Positions 44,688 to 53,300 of a stretch of 64,000 bases of DNA are shown here, piece by piece. Position 1 is the stretch's first letter. Each line of letters begins with the position of its first letter. The position numbers and the translations under genes are program-made. This stretch comes from Flectobacillus roseus. Lineage in GTDB: Bacteria; Bacteroidota; Bacteroidia; Cytophagales; Spirosomataceae. Where the stretch lies: the NCBI RefSeq assembly GCF_030056665.1, contig NZ_JASHIG010000033.1. The stretch is one strand, 5' to 3'. The notes below the pieces were generated by a model. That model was not told the DNA's origin and searched no databases. It was given only the letters and a program-made list of their open reading frames with translations.

Positions 44688-45536
44688 TTACTTGTTACTG
44701 AGAGCCCCAAGCAGAGCTGCCTCTTCATTCAAAATAGCCTTTCTGAGCTGTATAGGAGGTTGATATTCCGAAAGCTGTTGGGAAAGGTTTGGAAAAAACT
44801 TTTCAGAAGCATTCGCAATATTACCACCAATGACTATGACCTCAGGGGTAAACTGTTTGATGAATCCATGTACAAATGAGGAAAGGTTTTGTCCAAAATC
44901 CTCAAACAATTCACGTACGGCCTCGTCTGAAGAATACAACTGAACTAACTGTTTTACTCCTTCAACTGACTTCTGGGTTTTGAGTTGATAAGTGCTTACA
45001 AACCAACGAGTAGAAATATAATCCTCTGCAACTCCTTCCAACATAGGATAATTGATACCAAGTGCCATATCTCGTGCTTCATTATGTTCGTAAATTGAGG
45101 TACCCAGACCTGTACCAAGCGTAATACCCATACCTCGGTCAAAACTTTTACCAGCACCGAAGCGCATTTCTCCCGCTAAAAAAGCCTCAGAGTCATTTCT
45201 GAATACGATGTTCTCAGGGGCTATTCCAAGTCTTTCCGAAAATTCTTCCTTGATATTTAGTCCGTACAAGGCTTCGTATTTGTTGACGTTTTTCATCAAA
45301 CAAATTCCTGTCAAATAATCGAAAGGTCCTGGCATTGCAATACCAATCTGCCCCTCTACCGAACCACCCAGTGCTTCTCTGATTGTATTTGCCCAAGTAC
45401 CCAAAATTTCTTCGGCAGTACCATGAGGGTGAACTTTTGCTCTCGACAAGGTAGCAGCAAGTACCTCTCCTTTATGTAAATCAACTTGGGCGGCTGTAAT
45501 ATGTGAGCCTCCAATATCAACTCCTATATGTTTCAT
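44688..45536 (-). CDS. ROK-family sugar kinase
   Basis: A 282-residue kinase. Phosphate-1 motif GVDIGGSHITAA at the N-terminus; GIAMPGPFDYLTG; catalytic Asp in VFRNDSEAFLAGE (near residue 116), and the Gly-rich ITLGTGLGTSI loop. The CxCGxxGCxE zinc motif typical of many ROK proteins is absent, which fits a smaller ROK subgroup. It phosphorylates the sugar brought in by the adjacent transporter; glucose, fructose, N-acetylmannosamine or similar are possible. The gene starts 20 nt after the GH97 gene stop. Confidence 0.9.
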   Translation of the reverse strand: MKHIGVDIGGSHITAAQVDLHKGEVLAATLSRAKVHPHGTAEEILGTWANTIREALGGSVEGQIGIAMPGPFDYLTGICLMKNVNKYEALYGLNIKEEFSERLGIAPENIVFRNDSEAFLAGEMRFGAGKSFDRGMGITLGTGLGTSIYEHNEARDMALGINYPMLEGVAEDYISTRWFVSTYQLKTQKSVEGVKQLVQLYSSDEAVRELFEDFGQNLSSFVHGFIKQFTPEVIVIGGNIANASEKFFPNLSQQLSEYQPPIQLRKAILNEEAALLGALSNK

Positions 45537-45556
45537 AATTAACCTGTTTCTCTAAA

Positions 45557-47458
45557 CTATTTTTCCTCCTCAAACCAAATTGCATATCCTCCTGACGCTA
45601 ACAAATCTACCTCTAACTTACTTGTATGATCAACACTGATTGTTTTCAATCCGACCTTAGTGGCGGTTGTTGCAGTTGAATCATCAAAATAAAGATGTGC
45701 TTTATATTTTTTCCCAACTGCTAAAAAACCAAAGTCGAGATTAAGTTTACGAGCAGTATTGTTAGTCATACTACCCAAAAACCAGTCATTTCCAGACCTA
45801 CGAGCTATCGTAACGTACTCGCCAATCTTACCATTTACAACCTTTGTTTCGTCCCAAGTGGTTGGTATTTTGCGCCAAAATTCTAGTTCTGGCTCATCCT
45901 TACTCTGTGATGGTTTGTCATACCAGAACAAGGTCTGAATAGGACTGTAATATACCGCTGCCATAGCTAACTGATGCGCATGCGTAGTTTTGATTCTATT
46001 GGTGTAATAACAAATCGTATAGTCAGCAGCGCCACCGATATATCTGGTAAATGGCAAAGTAACATTATGGGTTGCATCTGGCATCTCTTCATTGCCTCGT
46101 ATACCTTCAGCCGTCATGAGGTTAGGATAGGTTCGCATTTCACCTGTTGGTCTCCAATCGTCGTGGATGTTCACCATTAAATCATTGGCAGCACATTTTT
46201 TAATAGCCTCCTCAACCCAAGACGTCCAATGTTGAGAACCTACCTGCACAAAACCAAATTTGATTCCTTTAATACCCCATTTTTTATAGAGAGGGAAAAT
46301 CTCATCAGCCTGTTTGACAAGCGACTGGAGATTGACGTATAACCAAATACCTACTCCTTTTTGCTGACCATAAGCTACTACAGCTGGCATATCAATTGGA
46401 GCGACCACCTTGGCTGCGTCAGTGTCCCAAGTCAGCGCTGGACCATACCATTTCCAGTCGAATAGAATATACTGTAGGTTATTTTTGGCGGCAAAATCTA
46501 TCGCATCTTTGGCACCTTGCGTGGTCAGTGTCATCTCACGTATGATTTTCCCTGGCTTAATCCAATCTGTTTTAGCAATCTTGTTGGCAGGATTTAGATT
46601 CAGGAGAATATCATTATTTTCAATGAGTTGTCCTTCCGACTCCCCCACCATAACTACTCGCCAAGGCGTGCCAAAATAGGTAATAGCATCAACTCCACCA
46701 TATAAGCTAGTTTGAATGGTATTCTTTTTGGTTTTGGAAAGCGCAAATTTTCCACGCGCATAATTCACCATTTCAGCTTCTGCCAAACAAGCCCACAACC
46801 CATTTGAAAGTCGCAAAGGCATAGGTCTTTCTCCTGAATCTACCCAATCTTTGAGAGGAAGCTCTTGGTACTTTCCTTGTGCCCATTGTGTGTAAAATGC
46901 GGTTGTTCCTTCAGGCATGGCAAACTCGGTGTTCTCCGCGGTAATTTGGTAATATGAACCTTTGGGATTTTCAGGAAAAAAATAACGAAGTGCCAAACCT
47001 TCATTATACAACCTTACCTGAATATCCATTTTATAGTCATGGTTACCAGCCTTTTGAAACGAAAGTGCCGTAGAAGTGTAGCGATTCTTGATGACTGATC
47101 GCTCTCCGTATAAAGGTTTCCAGACAGAATCAACCTCGGATGTACTCGCTTTGATAAACTCCATATCTTCACACCATTTGGTAGTTTTGTCTACTTTCAA
47201 GGCCATTGCTAATTCTGACAAATGATTATCCAGCTGAATGTCAAGCTCTGACTCCAAAATGATTGGGGTATTTTTATAGCTTAATGTGTAATAAATGGCT
47301 TTATGCCCTTTTTTGTCAAGCTTTTGATAAAGTTGACAGAGTAATTTCCCATCAGGTGATTTGACAGTTTGAAGTGTTTGAGTAATAAGTCCTTTTTGGG
47401 CAAAAACATAGGTTTGCATCAAAAAAACACACAAGGTTATGGTAAGTTTTCTCATCAT
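45557..47458 (-). CDS. GH97-family glycosidase
   Basis: The start is placed at 47458 (MMRKLTITLCVFLMQTYVFA), giving a proper signal peptide; the longer frame adds 12 residues. 633 residues with the GH97 layout: N-terminal beta-supersandwich (about 25-270), (beta/alpha)8 barrel (about 275-540: FAAKNNLQYILFDWKWYG; LMVNIHDDWRPTGEMRTYPN; EGIRGNEEM) and a C-terminal beta-domain. Family members are periplasmic alpha-glucosidases (inverting) or alpha-galactosidases (retaining). The IHDDWRPTG stretch has Asp rather than Glu after His, which would fit the retaining type, but this is a motif-level reading. In the same unit as the ROK kinase. Confidence 0.88.
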   Translation of the reverse strand: MMRKLTITLCVFLMQTYVFAQKGLITQTLQTVKSPDGKLLCQLYQKLDKKGHKAIYYTLSYKNTPIILESELDIQLDNHLSELAMALKVDKTTKWCEDMEFIKASTSEVDSVWKPLYGERSVIKNRYTSTALSFQKAGNHDYKMDIQVRLYNEGLALRYFFPENPKGSYYQITAENTEFAMPEGTTAFYTQWAQGKYQELPLKDWVDSGERPMPLRLSNGLWACLAEAEMVNYARGKFALSKTKKNTIQTSLYGGVDAITYFGTPWRVVMVGESEGQLIENNDILLNLNPANKIAKTDWIKPGKIIREMTLTTQGAKDAIDFAAKNNLQYILFDWKWYGPALTWDTDAAKVVAPIDMPAVVAYGQQKGVGIWLYVNLQSLVKQADEIFPLYKKWGIKGIKFGFVQVGSQHWTSWVEEAIKKCAANDLMVNIHDDWRPTGEMRTYPNLMTAEGIRGNEEMPDATHNVTLPFTRYIGGAADYTICYYTNRIKTTHAHQLAMAAVYYSPIQTLFWYDKPSQSKDEPELEFWRKIPTTWDETKVVNGKIGEYVTIARRSGNDWFLGSMTNNTARKLNLDFGFLAVGKKYKAHLYFDDSTATTATKVGLKTISVDHTSKLEVDLLASGGYAIWFEEEK

Positions 47459-47490
47459 GATTTTAGAAATGATTGTTTTTTCTGAGTTGC

Positions 47491-47560
47491 TCATCCGTCT
47501 ATTCGGGAAAACTATCTAATCCCAATAGGTGTAAAACTAAAACCCCAATAGACGGGATGA
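47491..47560. repeat. Hairpin between GH88 and GH97 genes
   Basis: Imperfect inverted repeat: 47491-47507 pairs with 47543-47560 (core GTCTATT/AATAGAC with one bulge). It lies in the 134-nt gap and may process the transcript or be another repeat copy. Confidence 0.45.
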
Positions 47561-47592
47561 GTAGGTACATTCGGAGGTTAAGTGATAAAAAA

Positions 47593-48780
47593 TTAGTTAC
47601 GTTTGAGTAATTTCTTATATTTCAACAAAGCTTCTAAGTAGTAATAATCCCCATAAATTATCGATGCATCCACTTCCCCGTTGATTGGTCTATTTCCTGT
47701 CGAATGTAGAAGAAAAGCATTGTTTACCTTCCTGCTTTGGTATTCAGGGGATGACAAACTTTCTACCATTTTTTTGGCTTTTGAGAGATACAATGCCTTT
47801 TTTGTCGGGCTTTTTACATATGTTGCCAATTCGAATAAGGCCGATGCTGTCACTGCTGCTGCGGAGGCATCTCTCGTGGTATTAGGTATCTCAGGAGTGT
47901 TAAAATCCCAGTACGGAATCAAGGAATCATCGGGCAAATTCCTCAAATACACATCTGTCACTTTCTGCGCAAAATCTAAGAATTGAGGATTTTTGGTGAA
48001 TCTATAGCACATCGTAAATCCATAAATAGCCCATGATTGACCTCTCGCCCACATAGTGTGATCTGCATAACCCTGATGAGTCATTCCTTTAATCTTCTTA
48101 CCCGTCAAAGAATCATACAAAACGACATGATATGAGGTGTAGTCGTCTCGAAAATGATTCTTCATGGTTGTCAATGCATGTTTTTCGGCTATGTTGTACA
48201 GCTCTTTATGCTTCCCATTTTTTGCTACCCAGAATAGCAGTTCGAGGTTAATCATATTGTCGATGATGGTGTTATGAGCGCCAAACTTTTTTACTTCTCT
48301 GGGCCATGACAAAATAGTTCCGACCTTAGGATTATAGAGCGTCGCCAACGTATCAGCTGTGGCTAATATTACCTTTTTGTATGATGCATCAGCCGTAAGT
48401 CTGTAACCATTTCCATAGCTACAGAAAATCTGAAACCCTAAATCGTGGTCAAACGCTTTTTCTTGGGATAGAGGTTTTAGTTGCTTGTCAAATCTTTTCG
48501 CTTGGACCTTAAACTCAGGATTTTTGGTACCCTCATACAAATACCACAGTGCTCCAGACCAAAAACCGCTACACCAATCCTTGTAATCGACATAACGCCA
48601 GTCTGTTTTATCCTTATCAATACTTCTTGGAATATTCTTTCCTTGACCTTCTTTTGGTAAAGACTGTATCGTTTTTAGCGCTTGATTGGCACAATAATCA
48701 ATTTCTTTTTGAGGATTGAATTGTGCCTGTACAGTCCAAGCCAAACACATAGATAAACACGTTGTAATTAGTTTTCTCAT
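47593..48780 (-). CDS. GH88 unsaturated glucuronyl hydrolase
   Basis: The start is placed at 48780 (MRKLITTCLSMCLAWTVQAQ), a signal peptide, rather than 9 nt upstream. 395 residues, (alpha/alpha)6 barrel. Family landmarks are FDHDLGFQIFCSYGNG, NTIIDNMINLELLFWVAKN with the catalytic-type Asp, DHTMWARGQSWAIYGF, and PYWDFNTPEIPNTTRDASAA. GH88 enzymes hydrate the 4,5-unsaturated uronic acid that polysaccharide lyases leave at oligosaccharide ends, here the products of the two lyases in this locus. First enzyme gene after lacI; a striking palindrome sits 10 nt before its start codon. Confidence 0.9.
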   Translation of the reverse strand: MRKLITTCLSMCLAWTVQAQFNPQKEIDYCANQALKTIQSLPKEGQGKNIPRSIDKDKTDWRYVDYKDWCSGFWSGALWYLYEGTKNPEFKVQAKRFDKQLKPLSQEKAFDHDLGFQIFCSYGNGYRLTADASYKKVILATADTLATLYNPKVGTILSWPREVKKFGAHNTIIDNMINLELLFWVAKNGKHKELYNIAEKHALTTMKNHFRDDYTSYHVVLYDSLTGKKIKGMTHQGYADHTMWARGQSWAIYGFTMCYRFTKNPQFLDFAQKVTDVYLRNLPDDSLIPYWDFNTPEIPNTTRDASAAAVTASALFELATYVKSPTKKALYLSKAKKMVESLSSPEYQSRKVNNAFLLHSTGNRPINGEVDASIIYGDYYYLEALLKYKKLLKRN

Positions 48781-48790
48781 AGCAATCATG

Positions 48791-48812
48791 TTAGCTTAAA
48801 GGATTAAGCTAA
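48791..48812. promoter_or_regulatory. Palindrome before GH88 gene, shared with sigma gene
   Basis: Perfect 9-bp arms TTAGCTTAA (48791-48799) and TTAAGCTAA (48804-48812) with a 4-nt spacer. The core GCTTAA-N4-TTAAGC is identical, with the same spacer length, to the palindrome before the sigma gene at 63114-63129. It is 10 nt upstream of the GH88 start, so an operator or a translation-control hairpin is likely. Confidence 0.6.
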
Positions 48813-48848
48813 AAATAAAAAAAGGGATATACATAAAAGGGCTGAAGG

Positions 48849-48933
48849 CTGTAAGCCTTAGGCCATAAGCTAAAAGTTTAAAAGTATTATTTATGATAAG
48901 GAAATAGCTTTGCCTAACGCCTACGGCTTACAG
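48849..48933. repeat. Inverted repeat in lacI/GH88 gap
   Basis: Arms CTGTAAGCCTTAGGC (48849-48863) and GCCTACGGCTTACAG (48919-48933) pair at 14 of 15 positions. No frame inside. It resembles a short dispersed repeat and is followed directly by the lacI terminator hairpin. Confidence 0.5.
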
Positions 48934-48936
48934 AGG

Positions 48937-48967
48937 GTAATAATGCAACTTGAAATTGCATTATTAC
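48937..48967 (-). terminator. Hairpin after lacI gene
   Basis: Perfect 12-bp stem GTAATAATGCAA/TTGCATTATTAC (48937-48948, 48956-48967) with 7-nt loop, 27 nt after the lacI stop. Lacks a long T-run, so strength is uncertain. Confidence 0.6.
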
Positions 48968-48994
48968 TTTCCTCTCTACAATTCCAGTATTCCA

Positions 48995-50023
48995 CTAAGC
49001 ATTTTTACGCGTTTTACTCGACGAATCTCTAATGATAAGATGTGCAGGTAAAACGGTTGTTCTATTGGTATATTCGTTGGTATCTTGCATGTGTTCCAAC
49101 AAATCGTTAATCAATTGTTGGGACATTTCCTGAATCGGTTGGGCGATGGCAGAAATAGAAGGTTGATGAATGCGAAACAAATCATTATCATCAAAAACCA
49201 TCATCCCAAGCTCCTCTCCTATTTTTACACCCAGTCTATTAAGCAATTCTATTCCTGTGATTGCTAGATAGTTGGTAGCAAAAAATATCGCATCAATATG
49301 TGGTTCTGTATTGAGCATATGTTCAATTTCGGCCATAATCAAATGCTCTTTAGCTGCACGATACTCTACTTTTTTAACATAGGAAACCAAACGGTTTTCA
49401 TAAATCGCTCTTTCGTAACCGAGTAAACGATCAATCATTTGCGGCTGAACAGAGTCGAGCGTGACGAACGCGATATTTTTATAATCTTGAGAAATCAGGT
49501 ATTTGGCTGCTTGATACGAGCTTTCAAAATTGTTCATACCTACATAACTCACATCCAAATCATTACAATTTCTATCAAACAAAACTACAGGTAACTTACT
49601 ATCAATCAAATATTTGATTTCATTATCAATACCCTCTGTAGGAGTAATAATATATCCATCGACATTACGATCTCTAAATGTGTCTATCAGTTCTTTGGCT
49701 TTTTTAGGATCGTTTTTGGTACTGCTATAAATAATTTTGTAACCATTTTCGTAAGCCACATTTTCGATATGTCCTGCAACACTCGCAAAAAACGGATCGG
49801 CAATATCCTCTACAATCAAGCCAATCACATTCGTTTTACCTGTTCGAAGGCTTTTGGCCAAATGATTCGGTCTGAAGTTATTTTCTTCAATAAAAGCTGT
49901 TACTTTTTTAGTTAATTCAGGACTAATACGTTTTTCTTTGGCCTTGCCATTAAGAATATAAGACACCGTAGCCGTAGAAATTTGAAGTGCACTTGCCACC
50001 TCTTTGATAGACATTTTTTTCAT
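48995..50023 (-). CDS. LacI-family transcriptional regulator
   Basis: A 342-residue repressor-type protein. The N-terminal helix-turn-helix (about 3-50) reads MSIKEVASALQISTATVSYI then LNGKAKEKRISPELTKKV, with the hinge helix FRPNHLAKSLRTGKT. The rest is a periplasmic-binding-protein-like sensor (VIGLIVEDIADPFFASVAGH; FDRNCNDLDVSYVGMNNFES). It probably senses a sugar released from the target polysaccharide and controls the GH88-to-lyase operon downstream and perhaps itself. Start could be the fourth codon. Confidence 0.95.
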   Translation of the reverse strand: MKKMSIKEVASALQISTATVSYILNGKAKEKRISPELTKKVTAFIEENNFRPNHLAKSLRTGKTNVIGLIVEDIADPFFASVAGHIENVAYENGYKIIYSSTKNDPKKAKELIDTFRDRNVDGYIITPTEGIDNEIKYLIDSKLPVVLFDRNCNDLDVSYVGMNNFESSYQAAKYLISQDYKNIAFVTLDSVQPQMIDRLLGYERAIYENRLVSYVKKVEYRAAKEHLIMAEIEHMLNTEPHIDAIFFATNYLAITGIELLNRLGVKIGEELGMMVFDDNDLFRIHQPSISAIAQPIQEMSQQLINDLLEHMQDTNEYTNRTTVLPAHLIIRDSSSKTRKNA

Positions 50024-50033
50024 CTACAAACAC

Positions 50034-50078
50034 AATCGTTTTAAATTTTTCGGGAAGTAGCATACAAGTTAAACGATT
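50034..50078. promoter_or_regulatory. Possible inverted half-sites upstream of lacI
   Basis: AATCGTTTTAA (50034-50044) and GTTAAACGATT (50068-50078) are near-inverse with 24 nt between. The second shares the 11-mer TTAAACGATTA with 62994-63004 in the fecR/sigma divergent region. Chance similarity is quite possible. The rest of 50079-50335 shows no gene or other clear motif. Confidence 0.25.
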
Positions 50079-50335
50079 ATTCTCATATAAAAACCTAGTT
50101 TTTGAAAAAAACACACATCCGCATTCATTCTGTACCACTATTCTAGCTTCAAATTGTTATTGAATTAATAATGTATCTTATACCCTAAGTACAATTTCTA
50201 TGGAGCTTACAATAGAAAGATGCCAATTTTTACATTTAATACCCTTTTTTAATAAAAAATATGTAAAAAAGTTTTTGGGGTAAAACATAAGCACGTAAGC
50301 ATGCGTATGGGAGGATTAGCGAGAGAGGCAAAAAA

Positions 50336-50364
50336 ATTAGAGAGCCTTAAAAAGACTCTCTAAT
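50336..50364 (-). terminator. Terminator of large lyase gene
   Basis: 11-nt arms (50336-50346 and 50354-50364; ATTAGAGAG core, one G-T pair) with a 7-nt A-rich loop and an A-run at the left, i.e. a T-run in the minus transcript. It lies 16 nt after the stop of the 1880-residue protein. Confidence 0.75.
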
Positions 50365-50379
50365 TCGTAAAAACCTGAT

Positions 50380-53300
50380 CTATTTTTGAAGGATTAGCTT
50401 CACAGATGGCAAATTTCCAACTTGGACATAATACACACCTGTTATCAAGGAGTCTGGTAAATTGAGATCTATTGTTCTCGCGTCAACAGCCTCTACTATC
50501 TTCTCTGTAATAAGCATCCCTGTGCTGTTATATACTCGAATTGGTACAGCATTTTCTAATTTTACATCATTTTTAAAAGACACTTTAACAGTACTTTGTG
50601 ACGAAGGATTTGGATATACACTGTACTGAATCAACTCTTCATTGTTTGTAGTTATGCTATTTGACAAGTTATTAGGCTCAGAACCAAATATAAGGTTTCC
50701 TTGATAATACATAGAAATTTTGTCATTTAACAACAAGGAATTTCCATTCGTATTCATGTAAGAATAATCATCATTTTGATTGAAATTGCTCCAATCATTT
50801 TTCGCAATTCTAAAATTGATATTCCCCGAATTGGATAGCGGATAAAGTACTCCAGCACTAGGATTAAACCCAAGATCAAAATACGAATCTGCTCCTTGCT
50901 TGTTTGCAACACTTCCGAATGTTCCAGTTACTTGGGAATTGCCCAATTGTACAAAGTCAAAGAATGCATTTAAATTAGCCGTTCCATCTTTCGTAAACCA
51001 ATAGCGAACTTTGATATCCTTGTAGTTCAGCTGAGTATTTCCCTCATTATTCAAGGTTAAATATGTGCTAATGGTATTTGAATTAGGCTGTGATTTTGAA
51101 TTCGCATAAACTTTCACTGTTTGATTTATTGGGATTGAAGAAGGCTCTTGTCCCCAAATCAATTTACCATTTCGGTAAACCGTAATATTATTCACTAAGA
51201 CCGAGGTATTGGTATTTGTCCACGAATAATCATTTTGTTCATTCAAATCTGACCAATCTGTATTGGCAAATCTGGATTGGATAACACCTGAGTTCGCATT
51301 TGCTACCAAATTACCTGCCACTGCTAAAAAGCTATATTCTACATATCCGAGGGCATTGTTTCGTGGTGTCGCCAAATTAGTGTAACTCATCTTCACATTC
51401 GAATTACCCAAGGCAGCATAATCAATCCATGAATTGATACCCGAATAGTTCTCTGGGGTAAACCAGTATTTCACGGTCAATTCGTTGTAAGGAATAGCAT
51501 GATTACTTTCGTTAAACAATGTCAAAAATGGTTTTATTTGGTTGTTAGTCGTACTATTATCCCCATTTTGATATTTTATTTTAACTGAACTCAATACCGA
51601 AAAACTCCTAGAGATACTTGCCGCAGGATGGTAGTTTTCATTTCCTGTTTGGGATGCTGTGATTTGGACGGTACCCACGCCAACAAGGCTAATTTGTCCA
51701 TTTGAAATTTTAGCAATACTAGTATCTGAGCTACTCAGCGAAATACCTAGACCAGCACTTGAAGAAACCACAGGAGTAAAGTTTGCTTCATCGATAAACT
51801 TATTGGTAATTTCATCAAAAGTAATTGACTGTTCTAGCTTTTTGATTTCCACATTTACTACTTCGCTGATAGGAGAAACACATCCATTAACTAGGCAAGT
51901 AGCCGTGATTGCGTAGTTTCCTACACCAGAAAGTGTTAGCGTATTTCCTGAGGTATTATTTGACCAGCGAACGGTACCAGAACATCCAGACGCAGTTAAT
52001 GTAACAGTATTTGGCATATAATATACCCCTGAGCCAGAAATACTTGGAGCTATCAATGAGACTCCTACCTCCACTTGCAAGGTATCTGAATTTTCACCAT
52101 CTGCTAAAGCATAAATGACTGTATGCATTCCAGAAGATAAACTTGCAGGATCGAATACACTTACGGGATTACCATCTACTGTAAAAGTCCCACCAGAAGG
52201 GGTTCCTGTTAGTGTTACAGCAGGAGCATTTTTACAGTAAAACGAACTAAGATTCGTAATATTAACTGGCACATAATATCTGTTGCTCAGAACAAAACTC
52301 GACAGTGGTGAAACATTATCATAAGAAACAGTAAGGCTGTTATTTTGACCTAATTGTGGCGTGCTATTGGCTACTTTTTCCCAAGTATTTGTTGAAGAGT
52401 TATAACGAATAAGCTTGATTCCTTGAGTGGCGCTTGCCCCTACATTCAAATCAGAAGTGTTGAATCCAAACTTTAATGAACTGCTTACCGCATCAGAAGT
52501 TTTCAAATTCCATTTACGATTAACAGCTTGCTCGATAGTTTTACTCTCCAACCCGCTTGGACCAAAGCCTGTTTGAATACTAGCCTCAACAATTGTTGAA
52601 GCACTAGGAGTAATCGTTACAGGGTTATAATTGGTATTAGACACACCAACCCAAAGTGGTGTCGCAACTCCAGCACTTACAGCTTGTTTGTATAGGGCAT
52701 TGGGCGCCATCGTAAACCATAACTGACCCGAACCGTTGGTCGTATGACCGTTGGTACTAATAGGCGCCATTGTCAAATTTAAAGGAGCTGTCGAAGCGTC
52801 GATTACGCCCCCATCTGCGACATTTACAAAGATATTTTGTGAAGCCACATTTTTTGCCATTCTAACATCCGACCCCAATTTTAGCGTACCTTGATATCCG
52901 ACATTAATAGTAATGGTCTGAACCGCCGAAGGATTAGAAGTACTTGTATTTGAATAGACCACAAAGTGTGCTTGGCTCACATCCAATGTTCCCAAAATAT
53001 TATAGGTCATATTCCCGAAGTTTGAGGTTCCACCTAATTTCAGCGCTGCCACTGTATTATCTTCTGTAGCATTGGTAGGAGAATGAAAAGAGCCATTTGG
53101 ATTAGAAATCTTTACCGTTTTTCCTGCATTAATGGTCAATGTTTTATTGGAAGTACCTGCCAAAAGAGAAAAGGTATTTATTCCACTCGACTGCACACTG
53201 TTGTTTCCAAAATTCATATCCATATCAAAAATGATATTTTGGATATTGTTCCCAGTTGGTTGAAAACGAGCAATATTCACGATGCCAGTTCCCGTTACCG

